NCBI RefSeq assembly: GCF_050947335.1
Contig: NW_027473318.1
Span: forward strand, 1,674,001 to 1,738,000
Origin: Megachile rotundata
Taxonomy: Eukaryota; Arthropoda; Insecta; Hymenoptera; Megachilidae
Direction: 5' to 3'
Length of the DNA: 64,000 nt
Positions 31,475 through 48,221 of the stretch are shown one piece after another (within the stretch, counting starts at the first letter, position 1; every line of letters starts with the position of its first letter). Under the pieces are notes generated by a model, which saw nothing but the letters and a program-made list of their open reading frames with translations, did not search any database and was not told the origin of the DNA. Both the position numbers and the translations under genes were made by a program.

Positions 31475-33440
31475 TCACAATCATACTTTCACAATCATAC
31501 TATCACAATCATACAATCACAATCATACAATCACAGTCATACAATAACAATCATATAATCACAATCATACTATCACAATCATACAATCACAATCATACAA
31601 TCACAATCATAAAATCACAATCATACAATCACAATCATACAATCACAATCATACAATCACAATCAAAGAATCACAATCATACAATCACAATCATACAATC
31701 GCAAGCATACAATCACAATCATACAATCACAATCATACAATCACAATCATACAATCACAATCATACAATCACAATCATACAATCACAATCATACTTTCAC
31801 AATCATACTATCACAATCATACAATCACAATCATACAATCACAGTCATACAATAACAATCATATAATCACAATCATACTATCACAATCATACAATCACAA
31901 TCATACAATCACAATCATAAAATCACAATCATACAATCACAATCATACAATCACAATCATACAATCACAATCAAAGAATCACAATCATACAATCACAATC
32001 ATACAATCGCAAGCATACAATCACAATCATACAATCTCAATCATACAATCACAATCATACAATCACAATCATACAATCACAATCATACAATCACAATCAT
32101 ACAATCACAATCATACAATCACAATCATACTTTCACAATCATACTATCACAATCATACAATCACAATCATACAATCACAGTCATACAATAACAATCATAT
32201 AATCACAATCATACTATCACAATCATACAATCACAATCATACAATCACAATCATAAAATCACAATCATACAATCACAATCATACAATCACAATCATACAA
32301 TCACAATCAAAGAATCACAATCATACAATCACAATCATACAATCGCAAGCATACAATCACAATCATACAATCACAATCATACAATCACAATCATACAATC
32401 ACAATCATACAATCACAATCATACAATCACAATCATACAATCACAATCATACTTTCACAATCATACTATCACAATCATACAATCACAATCATACAATCAC
32501 AGTCATACAATAACAATCATATAATCACAATCATACTATCACAATCATACAATCACAATCATACAATCACAATCATAAAATCACAATCATACAATCACAA
32601 TCATACAATCACAATCATACAATCACAATCAAAGAATCACAATCATACAATCACAATCATACAATCGCAAGCATACAATCACAATCATACAATCTCAATC
32701 ATACAATCACAATCATACAATCACAATCATACAATCATAATCATACAATTACAATCATACATCACAATCATACAATCACAATCATACAATCGCAAGCATG
32801 CAATCACAATCATACAATCTCAATCATACAATCACAATCATACAATCATAATCATACAATTACAATCATACATCACAATCATACAATCACAATCATACAA
32901 TCACAATCATACTATCGCAATCATACAATCTCAATCATACTTTCACAATCATACTATCACAATCATACAATCACAATCATACAATCAAAGTCATACAATA
33001 ACAATCATATAATCACAATCATACTATCACAATCATACTATCACAATCATACAATCACAATCATACAATCACAATCATAAAATCACAATCATACAATCAC
33101 AATCATACAATCACAATCATACAATCACAATCAAAGAATCACAATCATACAATCACAATCATACAATCGCAAGCATACAATCACAATCATACAATCTCAA
33201 TCATACAATCACAATCACACAATCACAATCATACAATCATAATCATACAATTACAATCATACATCACAATCATACAATCACAATCATACTATCGCAATCA
33301 TACAATCACAATCATACAATCACAATCATACAATCATAATCATACAATCACAATCATACAATCACAATCATACAATCACAATCATACAATCACGATCATA
33401 CAATCGCAAGCATACAATCACAATCATACAATCTCAATCA
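31475..33440. repeat. Nested short higher-order repeats, second set
   Basis: The AAAGAATC marker (AAG at 31666, 31974, 32310, 32632 and 33134) is spaced 308, 336, 322 and 502 bp (22, 24, 23 and 36-minus-two monomers). This is the first set with one monomer less in two of its units. The rare pair CGCAAGCATGCAATC at 30204 and 32791 gives a unit length of 2587 bp, which is 185 x 14 minus 3, matching three 13-mers in the interval. The copy therefore duplicates both the short repeats and their surroundings. Confidence 0.9.
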
Positions 33441-36400
33441 TACAATCTCAATCATACAATCACAATCATACAATCATAATAATACAATTACAATCATACA
33501 TCACAATCATACAATCACAATCATACAATCGCAATCATACAATCACAATCATACAATCGCAATCATACAATTACAATCTCCCAAATACAATCTCCCAAAT
33601 ACAATCTCCCAAATACAATCATACAATCACAATCATACAATCACAATCATACAATCACAATCATACAATCACAATCATACAATCACAATCATACTTCCAC
33701 AATCATACAATCACAATCATACAATCACAATAATACAATCACAGTCATACAATCACAGTCATACAATCACAGTCATACAATCACAATCGTACTATCACAA
33801 TCATACAATGACAATCATACAATCACAATCGTACATTCACAATCATACAATCACAATCATACAATCACAATCATACAATCACAATCATACAATCACAATC
33901 ATACAATCACAATCATACAATCACAGTCATACAATCACAATCATACAATCACAATCATACTATCACAATCATACAATCACAATCATACAATCACAATCAT
34001 ACAATCACAATCATACAATCACAATCATACATACAAAATCATGCAATCTCAATCATACAATCACAATCATGCAATCACAATCTGACAATCACAATCATAC
34101 TATCACAATCGTACAATCACAATCGTACAATCACAATCGCACAACCACAATCAGACAATCACACTCATACAATCACAATCATACAATCACAATCATACAA
34201 TCACAATCATACCATCACAATCATACTTTAACAATCATACAATCACAATCATACTATCACAATCATACAATCGCAATCATACAATCACAATCATACAATC
34301 GCAATCATACAATTACAATCTCCCAAATACAATCTCCCAAATACAATCAAACAATCACAATCATACAATCACAATCATACAATCACAATCGTACAATCAC
34401 AATCATACTATCACAATCGTACAATCACAATCGTACAATCACAATCATACTTTCACAATCATACTATCACAATCATACAATCACAATCATACAATCACAG
34501 TCATACAATAACAATCATATAATCACAATCATACTATCACAATCATACAATCACAATCATACAATCACAATCATAAAATCACAATCATACAATCACAATC
34601 ATACAATCACAATCATACAATCACAATCAAAGAATCACAATCATACAATCACAATCATACAATCGCAAGCATACAATCACAATCATACAATCACAATCAT
34701 ACAATCACAATCATACAATCACAATCATACAATCACAATCATACAATCACAATCATACAATCACAATCATACTTTCACAATCATACTATCACAATCATAC
34801 AATCACAATCATACAATCACAGTCATACAATAACAATCATATAATCACAATCATACTATCACAATCATACAATCACAATCATACAATCACAATCATAAAA
34901 TCACAATCATACAATCACAATCATACAATCACAATCATACAATCACAATCAAAGAATCACAATCATACAATCACAATCATACAATCGCAAGCATACAATC
35001 ACAATCATAAAATCTCAATCATACAATCACAATCATACAATCACAATCATACAATCATAATCATACAATTACAATCATACATCACAATCATACAATCACA
35101 ATCATACAATCGCAAGCATGCAATCACAATCATACAATCTCAATCATACAATCACAATCATACAATCATAATCATACAATTACAATCATACATCACAATC
35201 ATACAATCACAATCATACAATCACAATCATACAATCAAAGTCATACAATAACAATCATATAATCACAATCATACTATCACAATCATACAATCACAATCAC
35301 ACAATCACAATCATACAATCATAATCATACAATTACAATCATACATCACAATCATACAATCACAATCATACTATCGCAATCATACAATCACAATCATACA
35401 ATCACAATCATACAATCACAATCATACAATCATAATCATACAATCACAATCATACAATCACAATCATACAATCACAATCATACAATCACGATCATACAAT
35501 CGCAAGCATACAATCACAATCATACAATCTCAATCATACAATCTCAATCATACAATCACAATCATACAATCATAATAATACAATTACAATCATACATCAC
35601 AATCATACAATCACAATCATACAATCGCAATCATACAATTACAATCTCCCAAATACAATCTCCCAAATACAATCTCCCAAATACAATCTCCCAAATACAA
35701 TCATACAATCACAATCATACAATCACAATCATACAATCACAATCATACAATCACAATCATACAATCACAATCATACTTCCACAATCATACAATCACAATC
35801 ATACAATCACAATAATACAATCACAGTCATACAATCACAGTCATACAATCACAGTCATACAATCACAATCGTACTATCACAATCATACAATGACAATCAT
35901 ACAATCACAATCGTACATTCACAATCATACAATCACAATCATACAATCACAATCATACAATCACAATCATACAATCACAATCATACAATCACAATCATAC
36001 AATCACAGTCATACAATCACAATCATACAATCACAATCATACTATCACAATCATACAATCACAATCATACAATCACAATCATACAATCACAATCATACAT
36101 ACAAAATCATGCAATCTCAATCATACAATCACAATCATGCAATCACAATCTGACAATCACAATCATACTATCACAATCGTACAATCACAATCGTACAATC
36201 ACAATCGCACAACCACAATCAGACAATCACAATCATACAATCACAATCATACAATCGCAATCATACAATCACAATCATACAATCACAATCATACAATCAC
36301 AATCATACAATCACAATCATACAATCATAATCATACAATTACAATCATACATCACAATCATACAATCACAATCATACAATCGCAATCATACAATCACAAT

Positions 36401-37140
36401 CATACAATCGCAATCATACAATTACAATCTCCCAAATACAATCTCCCAAATACAATCTCCCAAATACAATCATACAATCACAATCATACAATCACAATCA
36501 TACAATCACAATCATACAATCACAATCATACAATCACAATCATACAATCACAATCATACAATCACAATCATACTTCCACAATCATACAATCACAATCATA
36601 CAATCACAATAATACAATCACAGTCATACAGTCACAGTCATACAATCACAATCGTACTATCACAATCATACAATTACAATCATACAATCACAATCGTACA
36701 TTCACAATCATACAATCACAATCATACAATCACAATCATACAATCACAATCATACAATCACAATCATACAATCACAATCATACAATCACAGTCATACAAT
36801 CACAATCATACAATTACAATATCCCAAATACAATCTCCCAAATACAATCATGCAATCACAATCATACAATCACAATCATACAATCACAATCATACAATCA
36901 CAATCATACAATCACAATCATACAATCACAATCATACAATCACAATCATACAATCACAATCATACAATCACAATCATACAATCACAATCATACAATAGCA
37001 TTCATAAAATCGCAATCATACAATCACAATCATACAATCGCAATCATACAATCACAATCATACTATCACAATCATACAATCACAATCATACAATCACAAT
37101 CATACAATCACGATCATACAATCACAATCATATAATCACA
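33441..37140. repeat. Two partly matching ~2.1-kb satellite segments
   Basis: Landmarks repeat at an offset of about 2.1 kb. The ATGACAATC variant occurs at 33808 and 35890 (offset 2082), and TCACGATCAT at 33390 and 35486 (offset 2096, 14 bp more). Both copies contain ACTTCCAC, AATAATAC, GTACATTC and ATACATACAAAATC variants in the same order. AAAGAATC markers at 34630 and 34952 are spaced 322 bp, a remnant of the nested higher-order pattern to the left. A CAGTCATACAGTCAC variant near 36625 is specific to the right part. Confidence 0.8.
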
Positions 37141-39284
37141 ATCATACATACAAAATCATGCAATCACAATCATACAATCACAATCATGCAATCACAATCA
37201 TACAATCATAATCATGCAATCACAATCATACAATCACAATCGTACAATCACAATCGTACAATCACAATCGCACAACCACAATCAGACAATCACAATCATG
37301 CAATCACAATAATACAATCACAATCATACAATCACAATTATACAATCACAAAAATGCAATCATAATCATACAATCACAATCATACAATCGCAAGCATACA
37401 ATCACAATCATACAATCATAATCATACAATCACAATCATACGATCGCAATCATACAATCACAATCATACCATCACAATCATACAATCACAATCATACAAT
37501 CATAATCATACAATTACAATCATACATCACAATCATACAATCACAATCATACAATCGCAATCATACAATCACAATCATACAATCGCAATCATACAATTAC
37601 AATCTCCCAAATACAATCTCCCAAATACAATCTCCCAGATACAATCATACAATCACAATCATACAATCACAATCATACAATCACAATCATACAATCATAA
37701 TCATACAATTACAATCATACATCACAATCATACAATCACAATCATACAATCGCAATCATACAATCACAATTATACAATCGCAATCATACAATTACAATCT
37801 CCCAAATACAATCTCCCAAATACAATCTCCCAAATACAATCTCCCAAATACAATCATACAATCACAATCATACAATCACAATCATACAATCACAATCATA
37901 CTACCACAATCATACTATCACAATCATACAATCACAATCATACAATCACAATCATACAATCACAATCATACAATCACAATCATACAATCGCAATCATACA
38001 TTCAAAATCATGCAATCACAATCATACAATCACAATCATGCAATCACAATCATACAATCAGAATCATACAATCACAATCATTCAATAACAATCGTACAAT
38101 CACAATCGTACAATCACAATCGCACAACCACAATCAGACAATCACACTCATACAATCACAATCATACAATCACAATCATACAATCACAATCATACCATCA
38201 CAATCATACTATAACAATCATACAATCACAATCATACTATCACAATCATACAATCGCAATCATACAATCACAATCATACAATCGCAATCATACAATTACA
38301 ATCTCCCAAATACAATCTCCCAAATACAATCAAACAATCACAATCATACAATCACAATCATACAATCACAATCGTACAATCACAATCATACTATCACAAT
38401 CGTACAATCACAATCGTACAATCACAATCGCACAACCACAATCAGACAATCACAATCATACAATCACAATCATACAATCACAATCATACAATCACAATCA
38501 TGCAATCACAATCATAAAATCACAATCATACAATCACAATCATACAATCACAATCATACAATCATAATCATACAATTACAATCATACATCACAATCATAC
38601 AATCACAATCATACAATCGCAATCATACAATCACAATCATACAATCGCAATCATACAATTACAATCTCCCAAATACAATCTCCCAAATACAATCTCCCAG
38701 ATACAATCATACAATCACAATCATACAATCACAATCATACAATCACAATCATACAATCATAATCATACAATTACAATCATACATCACAATCATACAATCA
38801 CAATCATACAATCGCAATCATACAATCACAATTATACAATCGCAATCATACAATTACAATCTCCCAAATACAATCTCCCAAATACAATCTCCCAAATACA
38901 ATCATACAATCACAATCATACAATCACAATCATACAATCACAATCATACAATCACAATCATACAATCACAATCATACAATCACAATCGTACAATCACAAT
39001 CGTACAATCACAATCGCACAACCACAATCAGACAATCACAATCATACAATCACAATCATACAATCACAATCATAAAATCACAATCATACAATCACAATCA
39101 TACAATCACAATCATACAATCACAATCAAAGAATCACAATCATACAATCACAATCATACAATCGCAAGCATACAATCACAATCATACAATCTCAATCATA
39201 CAATCACAATCATACAATCACAATCATACAATCATAATCATACAATTACAATCATACATCACAATCATACAATCACAATCATAC
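37141..39284. repeat. Short duplicated satellite segments
   Basis: The marker TCTCCCAGATAC is at 37631 and 38693, offset 1062 bp (76 monomers minus two bases, as expected with two 13-mers). The CAGAATC / CATTCAATAAC landmark begins at 38010. The last CGATCG marker noticed in the window is at 37441, so this region is the right limit of the material shared with the 5.3-kb units. No gene was found. Confidence 0.75.
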
Positions 39285-40381
39285 AATCGCAAGCATACAA
39301 TCACAATCATACAATCTCAATCATACAATCACAATCATACTATCATAATCATACAATTACAATCATACATCACAATCATACAATCACAATCATACTATCG
39401 CAATCATACTATCGCAATCATACAATCTCAATCATACTTTCACAATCATACTATCACAATCATACAATCACAATCATGCAATCACAGTCATACAATAACA
39501 ATCATATAATCACAATCATACTATCACAATCATACAATCACAATCATACAATCACAATCATAAAATCACAATCTTACAATCACAATCATACAATCACAAT
39601 CATACAATCACAATCAAAGAATCACAATCATACAATCACAATCATACAATCGCAAGCATACAATCACAATCATACAATCTCAATCATACAATCACAATCA
39701 GACAATCACAATCATACAATCATAATCATACAATCACAATCATACTTTCGCAACCATACAATCACAATCATACAATCACAATCATACATTCAAAATCATG
39801 CAATCACAATCATACAATCGCAATCATGCAATCTCAATCATTCAATCATAATCGTACAATCACAATCATACAATCACAATCGTACAATCACAATCATACA
39901 ATCAATATCATACAATCGCAATCATCCCATCACAATCATACAGTCACAACCATACAATCACAATCATACAATCACAATCATACAATTACAATCATACTAT
40001 CGCAATCATACAATCACAATCATACCATCACAATCATACAATCTCAATCATACAATCACAATCATACAATCATAATAATACAATTACAATCATACATCAC
40101 AATCATACAATCACAATCATACAATCGCAATCATACAATCACAATCATACAATCGCAATCATACAATTACAATCTCCCAAATACAATCTCCCAAATACAA
40201 TCTCCCAAACACAATCTCCCAAATACAATCATACAATCACAATCATACAATCACAATCATACAATCACAATCATACAATCACAATCATACAATCACAATC
40301 ATACTATCACAATCGCACAATCACAATCATACAATCACAATCGTACATTCACAATCATACAATCACAATCATACAATCACA

Positions 40382-40552
40382 ATCGTACAATCACAATCGT
40401 ACAATCACAATCGTACAATCACAATCGTACAATCACAATCGTACAATCACAATCGTACAATCACAATCGTACAATCACAATCGTACAATCACAATCGTAC
40501 AATCACAATCGTACAATCACAATCGTACAATCACAATCGCACAACCACAATC
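40382..40552. repeat. CpG-periodic CGTAC block, 12 monomers
   Basis: CpGs lie every 14 bp from 40384 to 40538; the last is in the CGCACAACC variant. The paralogous stretch starting near 49810 is much shorter and passes straight into ACAAAAATAC. That difference is the 168-bp (12-monomer) length change between the two large segments. Confidence 0.9.
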
Positions 40553-43500
40553 AGACAATCACAATCATACAATCACAATCACACAATCACAATCATACAA
40601 TCACAATCATACAATCACAAAAATACAATCATAATCATACAATCACAATCATACAATCGCAATCATACAATCACAATCATACAATCATAATCATACATTC
40701 AAAATCATGCAATCACAATCATACAATCACAATCATGCAATCACAATCATACAATCACAATCATTCAATAACAATCGTACAATCACAATCGTACAATCAC
40801 AATCGCACAACCACAATCAGACAATCACACTCATACAATCACAATCATACAATCACAATCATACAATCACAATCATACAATCATAATCATACAATCACAA
40901 TCATACAATCACAATCATACTATCACAATCATACAATCACAATCATACAATCATAATCATACATTCAAAATCATGCAATCACAATCATACAATCACAATC
41001 ATGCAATCACAATCATACAATCAGAATCATACAATCACAATCATTCAATAACAATCGTACAATCACAATCGTACAATCACAATCGCACAACCACAATCAG
41101 AAAATCACACTCATACAATCACAATCATACAATCACAATCATACAATCACAATCGTACTACCACAATCATACTATCACAATCATACAATCACAAACATAC
41201 AATCACAATCATATAATCACAATCATACAATCACAATCATACAATCGCAATCATACATTCAAAATCATGCAATCACAATCATACAATCACTATCATGCAA
41301 TCACAATCATACAATCAGAATCATACAATCACAATCATACCATCACAATCATACCATCACAATCATACTTTAACAATCATACAATCACAATCATACAATC
41401 ACAGTCATACAATCACAATCATACAATCACAATCATACTATCACAATCATACAATCACAATCATACAATCACAATCATACAAACACAATCATACAATCAT
41501 AATCATACAATAACAATCATACAATCACAATCATACATTCACAATCATACAATCACAATCATACAATCGCAAGCATACAATCACAATCATACAATCACCA
41601 TCATACAATCACAATCATACTTTCACAACCATACAATCACAATCATACAATCACAATCATACATTCAAAATCATGCCATCACAATCATACAATCGCAATC
41701 ATGCAATCTCAATCATTCAATCATAATCATACAATCACAATCATACAATCACAATCGTACAATCACAATCATACAATCAATATCATGCAATCGCAATCAT
41801 AACATCACAATCATACAGTCACAACCATACAATCATAATCATACAATCACAATCATACAATCATAATCATACAATCACAATCATACAATCGCAATCATAC
41901 AATCACAATCATACAATCACAATCATACTATCGCAATCATACAATCACAATCATACCATCACAATCATACAATCACAATCATACAATCATAATCATACAA
42001 TCACAATCATACAATCACAATCATACAATCGCAATCATACAATCACAATCATACAATCACAATCATACCATCACAATCATAATTTAACAATCATACAATC
42101 ACAATCATACAATCACAGTCATACAATCACAATCATACAATCACAATCATACAATCACAATCATACAATCACAATCATACAATCACAATCATACAATCAC
42201 AATCATACAATCACAATCATACAATCACAATCATACAATCACAATCATACAATCACAATCATACAATCACAATCATACAATCACAATCATACTTTCACAA
42301 TCATACTACCACAATCATACAATCACAATCATACAATCACAGTCATACAATAACAATCATATAATCACAATCATACTATCACAATCATACAATCGCAATC
42401 ATACAATCACAATCATACAATCGCAATCATACAATTACAATCTCCCAAATACAATCTCCCAAATACAATCAAACAATCACAATCATACAATAACAATCAT
42501 ACAATCACAATCATACAATCACAATCATACTATCACAATCGTACAATCACAATCGTACAATCACAATCATACAATCACAATCATACAATCACAATCATAC
42601 AATCACAATCATACTTTCACAATCATACTATCACAATCATACAATCACAATCATACAATCACAGTCATACAATAACAATCATATAATCACAATCATACTA
42701 TCGCAATCATACAATCACAATCATACAATCACAATCATAAAATCACAATCATACAATCACAATCATACAATCACAATCAAAGAATCACAATCATACAATC
42801 ACAATCATACAATCGCAAGCATACAATCACAATCATACAATCTCAATCATACAATCACAATCATACAATCACAATCATACAATCATAATCATACAATTAC
42901 AATCATACATCACAATCATACAATCACAATCATACAATCGCAAGCATACAATCACAATCATACAATCTCAATCATACAATCACAATCATACAATCATAAT
43001 CATACAATTACAATCATACATCACAATCATACAATCACAATCATACAATCACAATCATACTATCGCAATCATACAATCTCAATCATACTTTCACAATCAT
43101 ACTATCACAATCATAGAATCACAATCATACAATCACAGTCGTACAATAACAATCATATAATCACAATCATACTATCACAATCATACAATCACAATCATAC
43201 AATCACAATCATAAAATCACAATCATACAATCACAATCATACAATCACAATCAAAGAATCACAATCATACAATCACAATCATACAATCGCAAGCATACAA
43301 TCACAATCATACAATCTCAATCATACAATCACAATCAGACAATCACAATCATACAATCATAATCATACAATTACAATCATACATCACAATCATACAATCA
43401 CAATCATACTATCACAATCATACAATCACAATCATACAATCACAATCATACAATCACAATCATACTTTCACAACCATACAATCACAATCATACAATCACA

Positions 43501-44242
43501 ATCATACATTCAAAATCATGCAATCACAATCATACAATCGCAATCATGCAATCTCAATCATTCAATCATAATCGTACAATCACAATCATACAATCACAAT
43601 CGTACAATCACAATCATACAATCAATATCATACAATCGCAATCATCCCATCACAATCATACAGTCACAACCATACAATCATAATCATACAATCACAATCA
43701 TACAATCATAATCATACAATCACAATCATACAATCGCAATCATACAATCACAATCATACAATTACAATCATACTATCGCAATCATACAATCACAATCATA
43801 CCATCACAATCATACAATCTCAATCATACAATCACAATCATACAATCATAATAATACAATTACAATCATACATCACAATCATACAATCACAATCATACAA
43901 TCGCAATCATACAATCACAATCATACAATCGCAATCATACAATTACAATCTCCCAAATATAAATCTCCCAAATACAATCTCCCAAACACAATCTCCCAAA
44001 TACAATCATACAATCACAATCATACAATCACAATCATACAATCACAATCATACTATCACAATCATACAATCACAATCATACAATCACAATCATACAATCA
44101 CAATCATACAATCACAATCATACTTCCACAATCATACAATCACAATCATACAATCACAATAATACAATCACAGTCATACAATCACAGTCATACAATCACA
44201 ATCGTACTATCACAATCATACAATCACAATCATACAATCACA

Positions 44243-44399
44243 ATCGTACAATCACAATCGTACAATCACAATCGTACAATCACAATCGTACAATCACAAT
44301 CGTACAATCACAATCGTACAATCACAATCGTACAATCACAATCGTACAATCCCAATCGTACAATCGCAATCGTACAATCACAATCGCACAACCACAATC
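44243..44399. repeat. CpG-periodic CGTAC block, 11 monomers
   Basis: CpGs run at 14-bp steps from 44245 to 44385, with a private ATCCCAATCG variant near 44350 and a CGCAATCG variant just after it. The same two variants recur near 46299 in the next block, showing that the two are recent duplicates. Confidence 0.88.
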
Positions 44400-46188
44400 A
44401 GACAATCACAATCATACAATCACAATCACACAATCACAATCATACAATCACAATCATACAATCACAAAAATACAATCATAATCATACAATCACAATCATA
44501 CAATCGCAATCATACAATCACAATCATACAATCATAATCATACATTCAAAATCATGCAATCACAATCATACAATCACAATCATGCAATCACAATCATACA
44601 ATCAGAATCATACAATCACAATCATTCAATAACAATCGTACAATCACAATCGTACAATCACAATCGCACAACCACAATCAGACAATCACACTCATACAAT
44701 CACAATCATACAATCACACTCATACAATCACAATCATACAATCATAATCATACAATCACAATCATACAATCACAATCATACTATCACAATCATACAATCA
44801 CAATCATACAATCATAATCATACATTCAAAATCATGCAATCACAATCATACAATCACAATCATGCAATCACAATCATACAATCAGAATCATACAATCACA
44901 ATCATTCAATAACAATCGTACAATCACAATCGTACAATCACAATCGCACAACCACAATCAGAAAATCACACTCATACAATCACAATCATACAATCACAAT
45001 CATACAATCACAATCATACCATCACAATCATACCATCACAATCATACTATCACAATCATACAATCAGAATCATACAATCACAATCATACCATCACAATCA
45101 TACCATCACAATCATACTTTAACAATCATACAATCACAATCATACAATCACAGTCATACAATCACAATCATACAATCACAATCATACTATCACAATCATA
45201 CAATCACAATCATACAATCACAATCATACAAACACAATCATACAATCATAATCATACAATAACAATCATACAATCACAATCATACATTCACAATCATACA
45301 ATCACAATCATACAATCGCAAGCATACAATCACAATCATACAATCACAATCATACAATCACAATCATACTTTCACAACCATACAATCACAATCATACAAT
45401 CACAATCATACATTCAAAATCATGCAATCACAATCATACAATCGCAATCATGCAATCTCAATCATTCAATCATAATCATACAATCACAATCATACAATCA
45501 CAATCGTACAATCACAATCATACAATCAATATCATGCAATCGCAATCATAACATCACAATCATACAGTCACAACCATACAATCATAATCATACAATCACA
45601 ATCATACAATCATAATCATACAATCACAATCATACAATCGCAATCATACAATCACAATCATACAATTACAATCATACTATCGCAATCATACAATCACAAT
45701 CATACCATCACAATCATACAATCTCAATCATACAATCACAATCATACAATCATAATAATACAATTACAATCATACATCACAATCATACAATCACAATCAT
45801 ACAATCGCAATCATACAATCACAATCATACAATCGCAATCATACAATTACAATCTCCCAAATATAAATCTCCCAAATACAATCTCCCAAACACAATCTCC
45901 CAAATACAATCATACAATCACAATCATACAATCACAATCATACAATCACAATCATACTATCACAATCATACAATCACAATCATACAATCACAATCATACA
46001 ATCACAATCATACAATCACAATCATACTTCCACAATCATACAATCACAATCATACAATCACAATAATACAATCACAGTCATACAATCACAGTCATACAAT
46101 CACAATCGTACTATCACAATCATACAATCTCAATCATACAATCACAATCGTACATTCACAATCATACAATCACAATCATACAATCACA

Positions 46189-46345
46189 ATCGTACAATCA
46201 CAATCGTACAATCACAATCGTACAATCACAATCGTACAATCACAATCGTACAATCACAATCGTACAATCACAATCGTACAATCACAATCGTACAATCCCA
46301 ATCGTACAATCGCAATCGTACAATCACAATCGCACAACCACAATC
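46189..46345. repeat. CpG-periodic CGTAC block, 11 monomers
   Basis: CpGs run from 46191 to 46331 at 14-bp steps. The block shares the ATCCCAATCG and CGCAATCG variants with 44243-44399, but here the ACATTCAC neighbour is present on the left. Confidence 0.88.
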
Positions 46346-48050
46346 AGACAATCACAATCATACAATCACAATCACACAATCACAATCATACAATCACAAT
46401 CATACAATCACAAAAATACAATCATAATCATACAATCACAATCATACAATCGCAATCATACAATCACAATCATACAATCACAATCATTCAATAACAATCG
46501 TACAATAACAATCGTACAATCACAATCGTACAATCACAATCGCACAACCACAATCAGACAATCACACTCATACAATCACAATCATACAATCACACTCATA
46601 CAATCACAATCATACAATCATAATCATACAATCACAATCATACAATCACAATCATACTATCACAATCATACAATCACAATCATACAATCATAATCATACA
46701 TTCAAAATCATGCAATCACAATCATACAATCACAATCATGCAATCACAATCATACAATCAGAATCATACAATCACAATCATTCAATAACAATCGTACAAT
46801 CACAATCGTACAATCACAATCGCACAACCACAATCAGAAAATCACACTCATACAATCACAATCATACAATCACAATCATACAATCACAATCATACCATCA
46901 CAATCATACCATCACAATCATACTTTCACAATCATACAATCACAATCATACAATCACAATCATACAATCACAGTCATACAATCACAATCATACAATCACA
47001 ATCATACAATCACAATCATACCATCACAATCATACTTTCACAATCATACAATCACAATCATACAATCACAATCATACAATCACAGTCATACAATCACAAT
47101 CATACAATCACAATCATACAATCACAATCATACAATCACAATCATACAAACACAATCATACAATCATAATCATACAATAACAATCATACAATCACAATCA
47201 TACATTTACAATCATACAATCACAATCATACAATCGCAAGCATACAATCACAATCATACAATCACAATCATACAACCACAATCATACTTTCACAACCATA
47301 CAATCACAATCATACAATCACAATCATACATTCAAAATCATGCAATCGCAATCATACAATCGCAATCATGCAATCTCAATCATACAATCACAATCATACA
47401 ATCACAATCATACAATCACAATCATACCATCACAATCATACTTTAACAATCATACAATCACAATCATACAATCACAGTCATACAATCACAATCATACAAT
47501 CACAATCATACAATCACAATCATACAAACACAATCACACAACCACAATCATACAATCACAATCATACAATCACAATCATACAATCACAATCATACAATCA
47601 CAATCATACTTTCACAATCATACTATCACAATCATACAATCACAATCATACAATCACAGTCATACAATAACAATCATATAATCACAATCATACTATCACA
47701 ATCATACAATCGCAATCATACAATCACAATCATACAATCGCAATCATACAATTACAATCTCCCAAATACAATCTCCCAAATACAATCAAACAATCACAAT
47801 CATACAATAACAATCATACAATCACAATCATACAATCACAATCATACAATCACAATCATACTATCACAATCATACAATCACAATCATACAATCACAATCA
47901 TACAATCACAATCATACAATCACAATCATACTTCCACAATCATACAATCACAATCATACAATCACAATAATACAATCACAGTCATACAATCACAGTCATA
48001 CAATCACAATCGTACTATCACAATCATACAATCACAATCATACAATCACA

Positions 48051-48221
48051 ATCGTACATTCACAATCGTACAATCACAATCGTACAATCACAATCGTACA
48101 ATCACAATCGTACAATCACAATCGTACAATCACAATCGTACAATCACAATCGTACAATCACAATCGTACAATCACAATCGTACAATCACAATCGTACAAT
48201 CACAATCGCACAACCACAATC
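48051..48221. repeat. CpG-periodic CGTAC block, about 12 monomers
   Basis: An ACATTCAC-linked CpG at 48053 is followed directly by CpGs every 14 bp from 48067 to 48207. The last is in the CGCACAACC variant, which is followed by CAGACAATCGC. Confidence 0.88.

Larger units (their letters stand above)
39285..45020. repeat. Large higher-order segment, copy 1 (9.3-kb offset pair)
   Basis: This segment is collinear with 48715-54350. Paired landmarks: 39476/48907 and 39826/49257 (offset 9431), 40973/50236 and 41295/50558 (9263), ATCCCATCAC at 43644/52921 and ATATAAATCT at 43957/53234 (9277), and 44554/53859 (9305). The offset falls by 168 bp, exactly 12 monomers, between 39826 and 40973. Copy 1 there carries a longer CGTAC block (40384-40539) plus adjoining monomers. 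The 9277-bp offset equals 663 monomers minus seven 13-mers plus two 15-mers counted in the interval. Confidence 0.88.
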
